The position numbers and the translations under genes were made by a program. The notes under the pieces are model-generated. The model searched no databases and was not told the origin of the DNA. It saw only the letters and a program-made list of their open reading frames with translations. From Saccoglossus kowalevskii (taxonomy: Eukaryota; Hemichordata; Enteropneusta; Harrimaniidae), in contig NW_003120933.1 of the NCBI RefSeq assembly GCF_000003605.2, forward strand, positions 203,295 through 238,958: DNA of 35,664 nt. The letters run 5' to 3'. Below, piece by piece: positions 13,301 through 27,400 of the stretch (positions are counted from its first letter, which is position 1; the number at the start of each line of letters is the position of its first letter).

Positions 13301-16300
13301 TTTGATAGCTGGAGGTGTAATGGCAATATCATTTTTATAATTGTGCTTATCCGCCCTGCTACCCAGTGCCTCGCAGAGCACGCATTCAGTGAACTGCTTA
13401 TGTTGCTATGACAACCACTTGGTTTTTACACGTACTAGTGATCTCGAACTAGTCAGATACGCCATCGTGTAAAATGTTCAGTGAATAATTATTGAAAGAC
13501 GAACGTCTCAGTGTGCATGCATTGTACATAACAGCATGACATTTAACGTAACGTAACATAATAACACAATATAACATTAAATATATCACGATGCAACGTC
13601 AACTATATGTGGCCAAGCATGAGGGGTGGGGGTGAGGGATTTGGGTGGTCGGCGGTGCTCAGAACACAAAGTACGAGTATTAGTACTTCGGAATACCTTG
13701 TATACAGCGCCCAGACACCTGTTGAAGTTCATGAATCGACGATTACGTAACCGTCACGCGATTATCTTGCCCAATTAGCGTGTTATGTAACGTATCTTTG
13801 TACGTGGTGTGAATTAAAGGAGGACTCCGGTAACAACCACTCAATGTAAGAATAGTAAATGCAAATAATGTGTTCGTCATATCGATTCACACCGTTTTCA
13901 AGTGCTTCATTGGACCACAGTCCCTGTGATTGGACGTAGGCACGAACACACCAACTGCCACGTAACCGAACAATCAGAATTAATATTACAAAATATATTC
14001 GATAATTAATATTACGAAATATATTCGATAATTAATATTATGAAACATATTCGATAAGAAAAGAAACACTTGGATCTGCACGAAAGAAAAGCCTTTGCAT
14101 TTTTTCTGGCGATGTTCGGTTACCTGGTGGTGTACCATTTCCGAGTCCGTTTCTCAAAGATCGGCCGCCATCTTAAATTTCTCGCTATAGCCGACACAAC
14201 CGAATGAAAAGCAGCCGACTATAATCATTTCACGATAACTACCATCGAAATAAAATTGCGTCTCAATCATGATTGTACAATAAATTTCTCAAAAAGCACC
14301 TATCATATATTCGCTTAGACAATTCTTCATTGTGCAAGAGATCTTCCATCCGAGAACGTTTAGCACACCTGCGTATAACTTTAGAACAATGGTAAATTAT
14401 TAGTTATCTCTAAACTAAATATGGGATGTTGTTTTAATAGCCTCCCAGGATGGAAAATATGGAATATTGTTAGACTAGCCCCCTGGATGGACAAACTATT
14501 TCGACTCAATATCAAGCATAATGTTCCGTTGCGGAAGGCCTTGGTAGACTGTGTAAATAGTGTTGCCGGGGCGACAAACTGGATGTTGTAGCTCGCCAAT
14601 ACAGTTGATGAGTGGCATAGACGTTTATTATTTGCTGATGTATGTATAACTTTGGTTACATGTCCACTCAAACGCCTCCTCCAAATATTAGATACTGTTG
14701 TACGTGTACGGGAGGCGTCATCCAATCAAATCATTACGACGTTTTATTAGCTACGCTGTCGGTTAACGCTGAACGTATTTCATGACTGATTGCTCTACAT
14801 CGTCCGTCTTTAGCCCGGGGTCAAACTTTCATAATGTCACTTCTTGTAAATTGCAGTTCGAATGTTTCATCCATGACCTCATTCTGATTTATTTATTTGG
14901 TGTTTATATCTATAGTTTTTTATTTTTTATTATGAATATGTTTGTGATTGTTACTTGTAGTTTCGACTTGTTTTTTTTTTCTGAATGGTCAGCCCGATTG
15001 TTTTGATACGTAATATGTACCTTGGGTGGGCTGATATCGGATTTATTAATTTTGTGACGATAATTTCAATTTTATAATTTTAGCGAAGATTTTTGTCATT
15101 TTTGGTAAAAAAACACACGATATTATCGACTTACTATTGAGAACTACCAGCCCAAATGCATGAAACTTCATATGTAGACACATTAGGTAGGCTTCATTTG
15201 GTTTGTTTATTTTGTGACAATAATTCCAATTCTCTAATTTTGCCATTTTAGAAGAAATTTGCAATGATTTCAAACGCTGGAAAATTGAGCTATTAATTAA
15301 ATGGAAATCGAATATTAACATCACAAATTTATTTTCCAATGAACTGTACCCCCGATTAACGATAACGATATTAACTTTAAAAAACCACTAGCATAATGTT
15401 TGAGAAAATGATGGTTGTATTTTATTATTTTTTGTTTGTTTATAACGTTTATACAATTGGTTGCAATGGCGGAGATCATATACCATGTCTCAAATTGTAG
15501 TCTGTTGATATAGGATGAAAAAAATATATATCTATATATTATATATATATCTATATTTTTTTCTTTAACAATATTAAATATGAAACCAATTCTTTATCTT
15601 GGGACATGCATACGTGTTCCTGCTATATTATCATCACAATACTACATTATCACACATTTCGTGCATAAATGAAATAAACATGGACAAAGTAATTCCATTA
15701 AAAAAATAAAGTGTTTATTGTAACACACACAAGAAATGCTGTTTTATGATAGCGTTGTTGTACATGATAAAATAATGATTATCATTGTCATGCGATTTAT
15801 GACTTGAAGTTTCTCAGAAATTATGAGTAGTCTACCTTAAGTGATGTGTTTTAATGTAGCGAGCGGCCTTCCACCCGAATCAAATGACACATTATTGTCC
15901 CTTGTAATCAAAATCATACCTTTAATTTATTTAGCGGCATCATATAAGCACATGAAGATATAATTACCAATTTCTATCGATTGAAATTGCCAGGTGTATC
16001 GCCCGTCATTATTACCTAATTTTATCGCCATTTTTCATGAAAAGTGTGGACGTTTTATTCCAGGCTCGGTCACGTGACACTCAGATGATTCGACTGATGG
16101 CTACCAGTAGCAGAGTTTCTCGTCGGATGTTGAGACATTGTTACAAGTGACATCTTTAACTGCCTACTTTATTTTACGGTTCTTATTTCAATCTGAGCGT
16201 GTTTTACTGCCTTTTGTGCTCGTCACTTTGGCTCGTTATCTAGCCTATTAGAAAACAATCCACCAGGTCACAGAGAAGCCAGGTGAACTGCTCAGGCAAA

Positions 16301-16563
16301 ATAAAGGTTTTCGAACGTATTCCAACATAAACCGAGCATAACAGATCCCTGCTCGTACCTTCTGGGAAATCAGCCATTTTGTGCAATCAAGGTTTCACAA
16401 CTTAAGGCATTCTTTTGTTCAAAATTGTCCAAAATCGCAGGAAAACGAAACTACGGAAATATTGAAGCTCAAAAACAATGTTTTCATGTTTATTGCTGGC
16501 GGTCGACCATTACGTATTTTTTTTTAAGTTCGAGAACCATCCTCATAACTCACACAGATATGC

Positions 16564-16614
<51 letters not shown>

Positions 16615-19600
16615 NNNNNNNNNNNNNNNNNNNNNNNNNNNNNNNNNNNNNNNNNNNNNNNNNNNNNNNNNNNNNNNNNNNNNNNNNNNNNNNNNNNNNN
16701 NATACAGAGTTTGATTGGCTGTGGATGTTTCGTGTATTCGTCCTCGCTGCATATGGGATAGATGATTTTCCGTACAATTGCGAGATCTCGCGAGATGCAT
16801 GAAAGACGCGCGTCGAACGTCTGCCGCAAAAATCGAACGATTTGATTTTGAACTAGAATTTCTTTATTTCGTAGCTTACATTGACCGGCCGATCTTCGAC
16901 AGAGGAATATTGCTTCCGAATACCCTTACTTAATCGAAATTGCCTATCATCAAATGTGGACAGCACATTATTAAGCATGGAAATGTCCCCGAAATACTTT
17001 CGCGTTTGTCGAATCCCTCGCGATGTTTGACGCGACTACGACGCTATGACCTTTGTTTGTCCTGTTTTTACGTTCGATTTCACGCACAACGCGTGATTCT
17101 CGCAGTGAACGGAAAATGGTCTATTTTCGAGGTAGTTTTATTGTGAGACGTAGCTGTACTAGGCTAGGGAAAAATATACGAGTCAACTTATCTACAGGGA
17201 AAAAATATGTTCATAAAAAAACTCGCACTCAAAATGATTTTGATAGAGAAAAAGAGAGAAAAAAGACAAGTGACAGCAGCGTTATCCTAAAAAACTTCAA
17301 AGCACAAAACTAAACTGTTTTGTTTTCATTTCCTCGCCTAGGTTTCTAATGGCCAATCCTTTACAAAATGAATGTGACGTTTTTGAAATATACATCATGC
17401 ACCCAATTTCAATTCGGGGAATCACTTCATAATGTGGATTTCACCGAAATTGACGCATTGACTGGCTGGTCGTCACGTTAAAATTCCATCACGTGGGGTC
17501 ACAGATCGTTCAAGTCCATCTTAAAATTTACGAGATCACAAAGTCATCATCATATTCTGCGCGTGACATGTGACGTCACTTTTACGAGCGTGACCTATGA
17601 CCCACTTTTCCTCCTCTGAGGTTTCCACATCTCAAGGTCAATCTACAAAATTTGAAAATCTATTAAACAACTGATGAGTATCTCTGTGCAATGGCGCTGT
17701 TCTGGCGCCAGGAATTGACCGATATCACCATGGGGAATCGTAGTAAGTAGTCCTTCGAGATTTGCTTCGATACTTGATAGTTTGTCCCAGTGCGCATATT
17801 TCAGCACAATACTAACACTAAACATTACCTTTCATCCGGCACGGTTAATAAACTAGATGGCATGTTTGCGCTCTAGGCACACCGTGCATCTTCCGTACAC
17901 GCCATCCACCTTCCCATTATCCCCCTTCTCTTGTACGTATTCCAGACTACAGCTCAGTAGCAGTCCCTCTCCCATCTAATCTGTTGCCTAGAACCGGGGG
18001 TTAGGAGCCCCATGTACGTACTCTCTACCACCACAGTCAGGAGCCCCTCCTATTTACGTATTCCACACTATAGATGGAGGTTCCTTCTCACGTACGTATT
18101 TACTACGAATAGGGGCCATCCTTCTTGTACGTATTCCATTCCATGAATAAGAGCCCCTCCCATTGTATTGTATTCCACAAATCAGATATATACTAGTATT
18201 TTTGTTTATTTGCGATAGATTCCTTCTCGTTCCCAATGGTGAAACGGATTGACACTGCAGATGACAGTGGCTAGAACGAACTGTTTTTTTTTAAAGAAAA
18301 ATAAAACTAGTAAAACCCATTTAAGTTCATTCGCTCGACATGAAAAGAAATTATGAAAATATCAAATGGGTTTTTAAGTTACTACGAAATTAGATAGCCA
18401 GCCAAAGACAATGATTTTCTGATCTTTATATTTCGGCAGTGGTAATGAGATTAATTTTCAACATTTCAGCCAAAATACTTGATGGAAAAAACGTATATAT
18501 ATATTTTTTTTTTCTGTAACCGCGTTCCGTGATACCGGTAATTAGAGGACGTTATTGACTGAAAGTCACGTGAACACCATGACGTCGACAGATGGAAGAC
18601 TTACAAATAACCCGATAATCGCAGGCTAATCCATTCCTCATCAACGGATTCTTGCGGCGCCATTTTTAACAAAACGCGACAGGACAGTTACGTTGTTTGA
18701 ATAGTAGTTCGCTGTCTCCTCCATTGACAGGCGTCCCCAGGGAGCGCCGCTCTCAGAAAACATAAATTCAAGTCATTTTCCTTGACATACAGTAATTACC
18801 TTTAGTATATCTGCTGGGATTTTTTAATAGGTCTTCACCGCTCGCATTATTTAACCTGAACAATAGCACACTAACCCGGTCACTGAGTGGGGGAATTCTA
18901 TTATTTTCCGATACTATTTGGCCTGTCACGTTATTGCGCTGTTGCTGAAGCACTCCGTTAAACTGACGATAGACAATACCCAGTTTTAAGTTGTATTTTA
19001 GTTATCATGGGTGGTTTAGTCACCACTTTACGAATCAACAAAGTCGAAGAGATTCAGAATTGTGAATAATCTGTACGTGCGAAAGATGCGAAAATATGAT
19101 CGGAAGTTATCGTCGCGCGGCGCGTGTTCGAATTTTGTGCAAACAAACAAACGCATTTTATGCGCGTTATACGTTAATTAGGACACGTATTACACTCGAC
19201 GCGTCGCAAAACCACCTTCCTTTATACGCTAGAACAAAAGAAAGCACAAGAAACATGATATATTGAAGATAATATTTGGTAATCGTAGTCCTAAATAACT
19301 ATTAAAAATAGCTAGACGTTTCGAGCAATGGCTCTTTATCGATAGCATAGAAGCAAGTGTGAAACAAGAAACATAACGCGTTTATGTAAAAGACCATCAC
19401 CATTAAAGCAAAGACTGATGCCACCCATGACTTTTCATGATCGACGTAAACCTCCATTTCGCCTTGCTGAATGTTTAGGATATACTAAGTACGACTTTCC
19501 AAACGTATTTTTGAGTTTAAATAATCGCCTGTGTATTTTTACAAAGCTGCTCAGTGGCAATCACTTCTGATATACATCGGGATAAATTAACTTGCACCGA

Positions 19601-21405
19601 ACGTGCTGTAGTCAAATAGGACGTGGTGCATGTTTCACGCATTCCGCAGTCGAAATTAATCTGTATTGATTAGTGGGGGTTTACAATTAATTTATATCGG
19701 AGTCGATCACTTTGTATCAGCGAAACAATGGAGTCTCGCTACAATACAACTTGAACTTGCAGATAAGCACGAACGTGGTGTTGGTATGACAACACAACCT
19801 GTAACAAGCCACGTGGGCGAGAGGAAATGTATCTACTATTCAACCGAAGTGGAATATAAGATCGAAAGACAGTGATATAGAGCTCCAGAGCCCCTCAAGT
19901 GAATAGTGATGTTTCTGAATTCACGCACGTTTACTGACTTGGACACATATGCACACGCCTCACAGTATACACAGACGACAATGTAAACACTCAAACCTCA
20001 TAGCTCGTTTTACACACACGGCCAATGGGTCCTAATATCAAAATTGTTGAAAGCTAGTATAGCTTTTCAAAAATTAAATAAACGGTGTTTTTAAAGCGGG
20101 GGAGTCGTCACCTGCGCATGCGTCAAATGGCCATAGAGTATCACTGTTTACAAACAAGCGTCTACCCATAAGCCCATGGGACTAAATTCCCGCGCGTGCG
20201 TAGGTGACGACCCTGCCGCTTTAATTGTTCCAGCGATGAAACAGAATCAGTCACGTAAATGCTGGACATTGATAGTTTCCCAATGTATTACTCACCGTAC
20301 TCTCATTCACATATCTGAACGACTTGGTTATTCTGGTATCTCATTAAGCGCGATCCTTTGCAAAAAGTTACTTTGAAAATAAAGGGAATCACATAACTGG
20401 GTGCTCATGAACTCACGTTATAACTATTGACACGTGAGTCGCATTTAGAGTTCATTACATATATTTGAAACATCACTCCCAGAACAAAATTTGTCAAAAT
20501 GATGCTGCAGAACAGATAACATGTTCCCACATTCCCGTTGCTTTCATTTCGAGAGTAATGGAGGGTATTATCCTCTAGACAAACCAGCCTGCAACGTATC
20601 TAACATTCACGGCGGACAGACAGTGAGTGTCCATTGTTTACAAACCTAGCTTTAATAATCAAGGAGGCTTGCATAAATTCGAATTCTGCAGTTATTTTCT
20701 CATTACCGATCAACAATCTCAACATTTGGTGGTGTGTATATATTGGTCAGACGATGGTACCTCACAAAGCGAAAATGCAACTTTAAAGCGGATGGGTCGT
20801 CACCTGCGCACGCGCAAGAATTGAGTTCCAAGCGACGGTGACAACGCCCACTAAAACGCAAAGGCTCATGGGTAGACGCTTGCTTGTAAACAACGACACG
20901 CTATGGCCGTTTGCCGCATGCGCAGGTGTCGACTCCCCCTGCTTTAATATTGTATGATTTCATTTTGAGGTAGCCGCGTTAGATTAAAATTCTAAGAAAC
21001 ATTTAATCACTGAACTCTCGAACAAGGGATAACTAATTCACCACAATGAAAAAAATGGAGGATAATATTTATGACAAACACCTAATACACTTCAATAGAT
21101 ACCAGATATACCACAATGAGCACCCGATATACCACCCCGGACGTATACATAAACAATGAACACATAATTACCACCGGATACACCACAATGGACAGTACAG
21201 GACAATACAATGAACACAAGTTACATCACAACAAACTCCCGATGTACCACAATTGACAACAAAAACACTGCGTCGAACACATGCATACCTACATATATCA
21301 CACTAAACAGAGGCGAACGTGACATCCAACTGTGTTCACACGATGAAACTGACATTTTGCAATAGACGTGGTACACCCAATTTCAATGTTGAGAACCACA
21401 CCACG

Positions 21406-21438
<33 letters not shown>

Positions 21439-24400
21439 GCAGCGAAATGGACAAATTGACTCGCTTGTTACTAAATATAAACATCACACAATGAACAATC
21501 AACCATTTTTCTTCTTGTATTTTATTTTATTTATTCAAAAAATCTGTACCACAATAGATCAAAATTTGGCGAATATCCTGGTACTTTCTGGAGCAGGGCT
21601 ACTTTTTTTTTAATTTACGTGCATTTCAAAGTTTGTTTCTTTCATTTTTTTAATTTTTACGGAGAAACCAGAAAAGGGCTGTGCGCCCTTTGAAATAGCA
21701 ATAATCAAACCAGCGCAATTAAAGCGCGGTGGTCGTCGCGCAGCGCGTGTTCGAATTTCATGTAAATAAACAATGTATTTTACACGCGTTGTATACGTCG
21801 CTATGAGTCCCATGTCGAACAGGACGCGGTACGACGACTGCCGCCGTTTAAGTATGGTGATTTTATATTTCTCTTGCGGTTTTCTTATTAATAATATGTG
21901 TAGTGACACCTGTTCGCATAACTTAAAATTTGATTAAAAAAAACACTTGCTAATTTTCTTATTTTGTTTTAAACATATTATATAATTACACAAATCATTT
22001 CAACGTGATGTTATAAATACCATCTTAATTAGCTTTCAGCTTATTTAAAAAGTGCGCTTTAACAGGTCCATCTCATTCTACAGCAATTTCATTCTTCTAT
22101 AATAATATAATCTATGCACAGTTCGTATTTACATGCATGACTGTGTTCCGCTATCGACGATTCAATCCATCGCTATCGACGATTTGCATACCGCATTTAA
22201 GTATAAAGTTCGAGCTTCTGCTCTGTAATAGATGGCGTCATCGGTATCTTTTGTTAACATGGCTTTCCCACGCTTCCCTGTTTATGTCGAGGCGGTCAAT
22301 TTCCCGTGACGAAAAGTTTTGATAAGCTGTAAAAAATAACCACGCAAAAATGGTGAAATGTCACGCGCGAATCCCACGCTATCACACAGTCGACGGTGTG
22401 TGGCATTTGCCAAACATCGGCCATTTTGATTTTCATTCTATCGTTGGTTAAGGTAGAAGCCTACTCATAAATTAAAAAACCCAGAATTTATTCATTTTGC
22501 AATAAATTGTACTCCAATCCAATAAAAGGATATTGACCTAAAAGAATATTGGGGTTCACCTGACCAGCCTTTTTTTGAGAAATTGATGGTTGTATTTTAG
22601 TGGAAATTCGCCATTTTGACACTATTACCACAGGTTCTTATGGCAATATCTCAAAATCTAGCCTGATGACATAGAGTGAAAAAATCCTATATTGTTAATG
22701 ACGGAGTACTTTTTGTTGTTCTGAATTATTTATAAAATCTGGGTTTTAAAAAGCGTCAAAAAAAAGCAATTTTTTTTAACATTGTGTTTTATGGAATCGT
22801 TCTAAAAATAGCAATTTTCAGGAAATATTAGAACGCGTTTCTCAAAAAGCATAACTGTAATACACAAAATAAATGCTATTTCATTGTACATTAGACAATA
22901 GATTCATGATTATATGAATATGAATTTTCTTCAGTACAATGGCCTCAGGCCTATTGTACAATAAATCAAAAAAAAAAAAAAATACACAAAGAAGTGTAGA
23001 AAAATACATACAGAGGGATTCCTTTAAATAATTGTTGAATCTACTAGTCACAACTGGTTAAGTAGACTCTGTGTTTAGAAGCGTAGAATACAAATTTTGA
23101 AATTTGAAGTACAGATAAGTTGTCAAACTGCATTAAACAAAGAAATTCATGATTATACATAATAAACTAATGAACATTGTTATGTGATTTATGACCAATT
23201 TTGTCGAAAATTGTGACTAGGCTTCTACCTTAAATATTTTTTTTCGCGGATGGATATTATTATTTCAGTTTGTGGCTTTATACACGTGAATCCACGTGCG
23301 AGGTTATTTTTCAAAAACACGCTTGTAAAGTTAAAGTGTTGTTGATTTTCAAACATTTAAAACACTTCTCATGGGCTTGCAGTTGTTTTCTTCGATCAAT
23401 GGACTTGCGTCTAGCAGTACTTCTGCGGTTCTTCTGACATTCATTAGATTTATCTGCCCATACTTTAAATACTTGATGGAAGTTCTGTCCATTTCTCTCA
23501 AAAGATGTTAAAAGGTCGATGACATCACTCCGTGCCAGTTGTAGCTTTTTTATCATTCTAGTTATTTGTGGAATAGCTTTCTTTTTACTTTCACATCTTA
23601 CTTAACGTGTGTCTGCTAAAGCTAGTGTCGACAACACCTTAGGTCACCAGGCCCAGAAAGTCACCTTCATATACATCATACCCATGTTTCCGAAATAAAA
23701 GAACACACGCCACTCCGATATCCAAAGGGTTGACTAGCTTCTCTTGACTTCAGTATGAATTCAGTGTCTCGTAATATCATACTGAAATAGTCTGTATGTG
23801 TCCGATAAATTCATTTGTTAGGATTCTTTTTTTTCGGGACGAGTTACTAGTACATTCTGTGGGATTATAAATTTACCCATAACTCGTTTGTGCACCTTGT
23901 GAACACTTTCCACTGATGCCCCTCCCGATATGTCGATGTCGTCGACCTTAGCATCGTTTGTTATCATATTTATAGAGCTTCCATTGGTCTTACAGCCTTT
24001 GCACTTGACGGCACGTCACCGTGAGTTGATGTTCTCGACCACCAGCAACGTGGCTCCTTAACATCTGCTCGAAGACTGTCTTTTAGAACAAAGGTCACGT
24101 CTTATTGCCCTTGCAGCTGTTACGGATCAATTCATGCCGACCAAGTGTCTTGAATCATTATGCAACCTTCTCTGGAATAAAACAAAAACAAAACAAAAAT
24201 ACGTACGTATTCACCCAAATTTACAATTTTTTCCCCCGCTGTTTTGTTGTTATATCTAGTAATACAGTCCAGATTAATAAGATAAGCAGAACGCAGAAAA
24301 AACAATTCTTGAATATTTTGTTAGAACGCTACTACCCTCCATGATAACAGAACATTATAAAAGACATCCCTTTTTTTACATTTTTAAAGTGAACCACGTG

Positions 24401-27400
24401 ACCATAGGTTAATGACCTGATGGAATAGCTGATCGTCGTATTGACAATCCTGAGGTCAATTGGATGGCCCGCTGCTTAAAAGCACGCTGTTAGGGGGTCA
24501 AGCACTTCATTGGCGCTCTCCAAATCACCTGCCCGTGGAATTGAGTCGAGTGATACGTGCAAACAGCGGTGCCTTTGATGCATGACCTTGTTTGGTGCTA
24601 CAGCAGAAAAACTCAAGTACTTTCTGATTTTAGGCAGTTAGTCGGTGTGAAAATTGATCCTCGCATGCGGTCGGGCGACTCAACAGCTAGCTGACGATAA
24701 TGTTGAATGGCGGAAAATATAAAATGAACACTGTAATAGAACTTTAAGTTAAAAAAAGAATTGCACGTTCGTCTGAATTGATATAACATTTACCCAATAA
24801 AGCATCTTAGATATTCGAATATAAAGGTATTTTAAAGTAAACATTTCCGCAATAGCTCCGTGTGGCACGCTGCTTAAATGTATCGCCCACACAGTTAAAT
24901 TTATGGTTCGAAATTTATTTTCAGAGGAATGAAAAAATCTGTTCGAAGCACTTGTTTTAAAATATTTATTTATGAATAAATTAAAAACAAACAAAAACAC
25001 CGTGTTTCTTAACGAGACGCATACACAGGTTTTCCAGATGTGTGATGATCGGTATTTTTTAAAACACACTTCACGCTGGAATGCATATATTAAAACGCGA
25101 ACGAAATCAATGATCTCAGATGTACATGAAGTCTTTATTTGAACTCGATAACTTCACGGGGATATACACCTCTTATCGTAAGATACAAAAATTACAAAAC
25201 ATTACGATCAAATGTAATTTTAATATGATGTTCCAGAAGCATGGAGAAGTGCAAACGATTTCTATTCTGTGCCAGTCTCGTTAGATTGGTATAGAAATGG
25301 GTCATCGCAATCTGGGACATAGGCCTGTAAAATACTGGTACGGGAATATGAATATGTCGTGATTGGTGGAACGCAGATACCTTGGTGAAATAGATGTATG
25401 GAATATGTCACTTCCGAGGAAAACTTTGTTTGTTGATTTTTGGAGATATTTTATTATGATTTCGCCAGGTATCAAGTTGCACTTTTGATACATATGTTCT
25501 AACGCTCATCCTACAACAAAAACACAAACGTGTTTGGTAGAGCACCAAAATGTCGGGTGAAATATTGCTAAAACACGAATATTGCGATAATACCGAATCT
25601 GTGAGGATACCGACATTGGAAAAATCGAAGTGTTACAAAGTACATCAATGCTTGGAGAAAACTATATTGCAAGAACACCAGTTTGGAAATAAAGATTGGG
25701 TATTGCACAGACACTAATGTTGACACCAATTACGAAGGGCATGTCAGGAATACTTAACACTTAGCCGGAGAATAACGTAGAAAGGGGGAGGTATGATATA
25801 CGTGTTGTCAATGTGCTTCCAACGCTCGGTAGTGTTCCTCTGACGCATGCAAGGAGATTGACCACAAGCATCGAGTACAATAAATACGGACAGGATAATA
25901 ACTATGTAAGCGTAATTGGAACGCCTCGTCTGACGTGAGTAGTTGAACGCCTAAATGGTAGGGGGTGGGGTGAGCTAATGAGTAATGTAGGTAACTATGC
26001 CTACTAACTGGTGTAACTCAGAATGGCGTGAACCGTGAACTTCTGGACCGGCTAGTGCTTGCGGGCACGGTGCGGTATGGGAATTTGCCTTGGGATCGAC
26101 ACACTTGCAGATCTTTCCGGGAGAATGATGTGTAGAGGCGATGAGAAATCATTAAGCCACGCGGAGATAACCATCAAATAAATTCAAATCGTTATAAAGT
26201 GATTCCCGTGTATGGTGTCGACTGGCCAGAATAGATAATGAACTACGACACCCTTACTTAATTTAGACTATACGACACGCGCGCCTGTCAACGCTGATTG
26301 CTCATTCAAGTTCTTGCAACTTCTCTTTATCGATGCGAATATTAATGAAATAACACTAAATTACGTGGTTATCTACGTCGTATCATCTCTGAACCCAGCA
26401 CTGCGAATGTCAAATATAATAAATGAGATAGCTGTGAGTGATATGACCGAGGTTAAAGTTGATGGGCGCAACAACGGCCCCTTTGTTCAGCTTGATCGAG
26501 TGCATTCGAAAAAATCTATAAGTGTTGCTGAGAAATTCCACAAAAGCTGGTGTCGTTTATTGACTAGTCAGAGAACAGTGCGTCAAACGATAAAAAATAT
26601 AACTGGAGACGTTTTATATACACAGGGCTATTATTCACCACATCCACGTGATGCACGTGATACCCGTTGCTTAATCACTCTGAGGCAGAACAGAGAGTCT
26701 CAAAGTTGCTACAGCCTGATGGACGAACATCAAAGTGGGGTTAAAAATTGAACATAATACCATTAATGGAACGTTGCCATCATCGTAAAGTTTACTTTGC
26801 CTCAAGTGTTTCTTGAAAGAATGTGAAACAAATCCACACACACACAGGATGATTATCCTACTGGCTTGGGTGAAATGTACACTAAACACACTTCAGTTTT
26901 ATCCACCATTCTTTCATTTTTTCGATTAAAGTTTTATAATCGCATGTGCAACAATTTTACATTTTAATTAGTTCGATGTCAGATAATTTATTACTTTTAG
27001 TGTTTCATGATAATGGCACGATGGCACATTATTGTCTAAATCTTATATGCGCGGCGTATGCCGTTCCGATTCATGCGACTGCACAATCTGCATTTAAAAA
27101 AATAATTCAGGATGACGTTATTTTTTGAAAGTCTGTTAAATTATGAGTTTACTTCAATTAAGAACCCATCTACTAGATTTTCTGCTTCAAGAACATAAGC
27201 TGCGCCCGGTCTTTGTCAACTTTTTTTTGAAGCCAAAATGACCATTCAAATATTGAATGCGTAAACACATGGCTTTATTTCCTGTGAAATGGCGTATATC
27301 TATGATAACTGGAAAACCCTTTATATACCCCTTAACATTCAACTCAAATACCGGATGTGATTATACCCGGATGATAAAATACCCGGATGAAAGATACCTC

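Noticed and set aside
14381-14725. 114-codon reverse frame
   Set aside because: No family signature. The opposite strand gives an equally protein-like but interrupted reading.
16425-16829. Long frames on both strands across the TA repeat and N gap
   Set aside because: They consist of TYR-ILE dipeptide translation of TA repeats plus unknown bases; they are artefacts.
21368-21613. Frame with a run of cysteines
   Set aside because: Direct translation of the (GTT)11 microsatellite region on one strand.
23311-23556. 81-codon reverse frame with basic composition
   Set aside because: Considered as a transposase or exon fragment. No motif was recognised and no splice context supports it.
26314-26751. 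145-codon + strand frame in intron 1
   Set aside because: It is the longest frame in the window, but it has no recognisable motif, no promoter or splice signals that suggest a gene, and unremarkable composition. A database search would be needed to reopen it.
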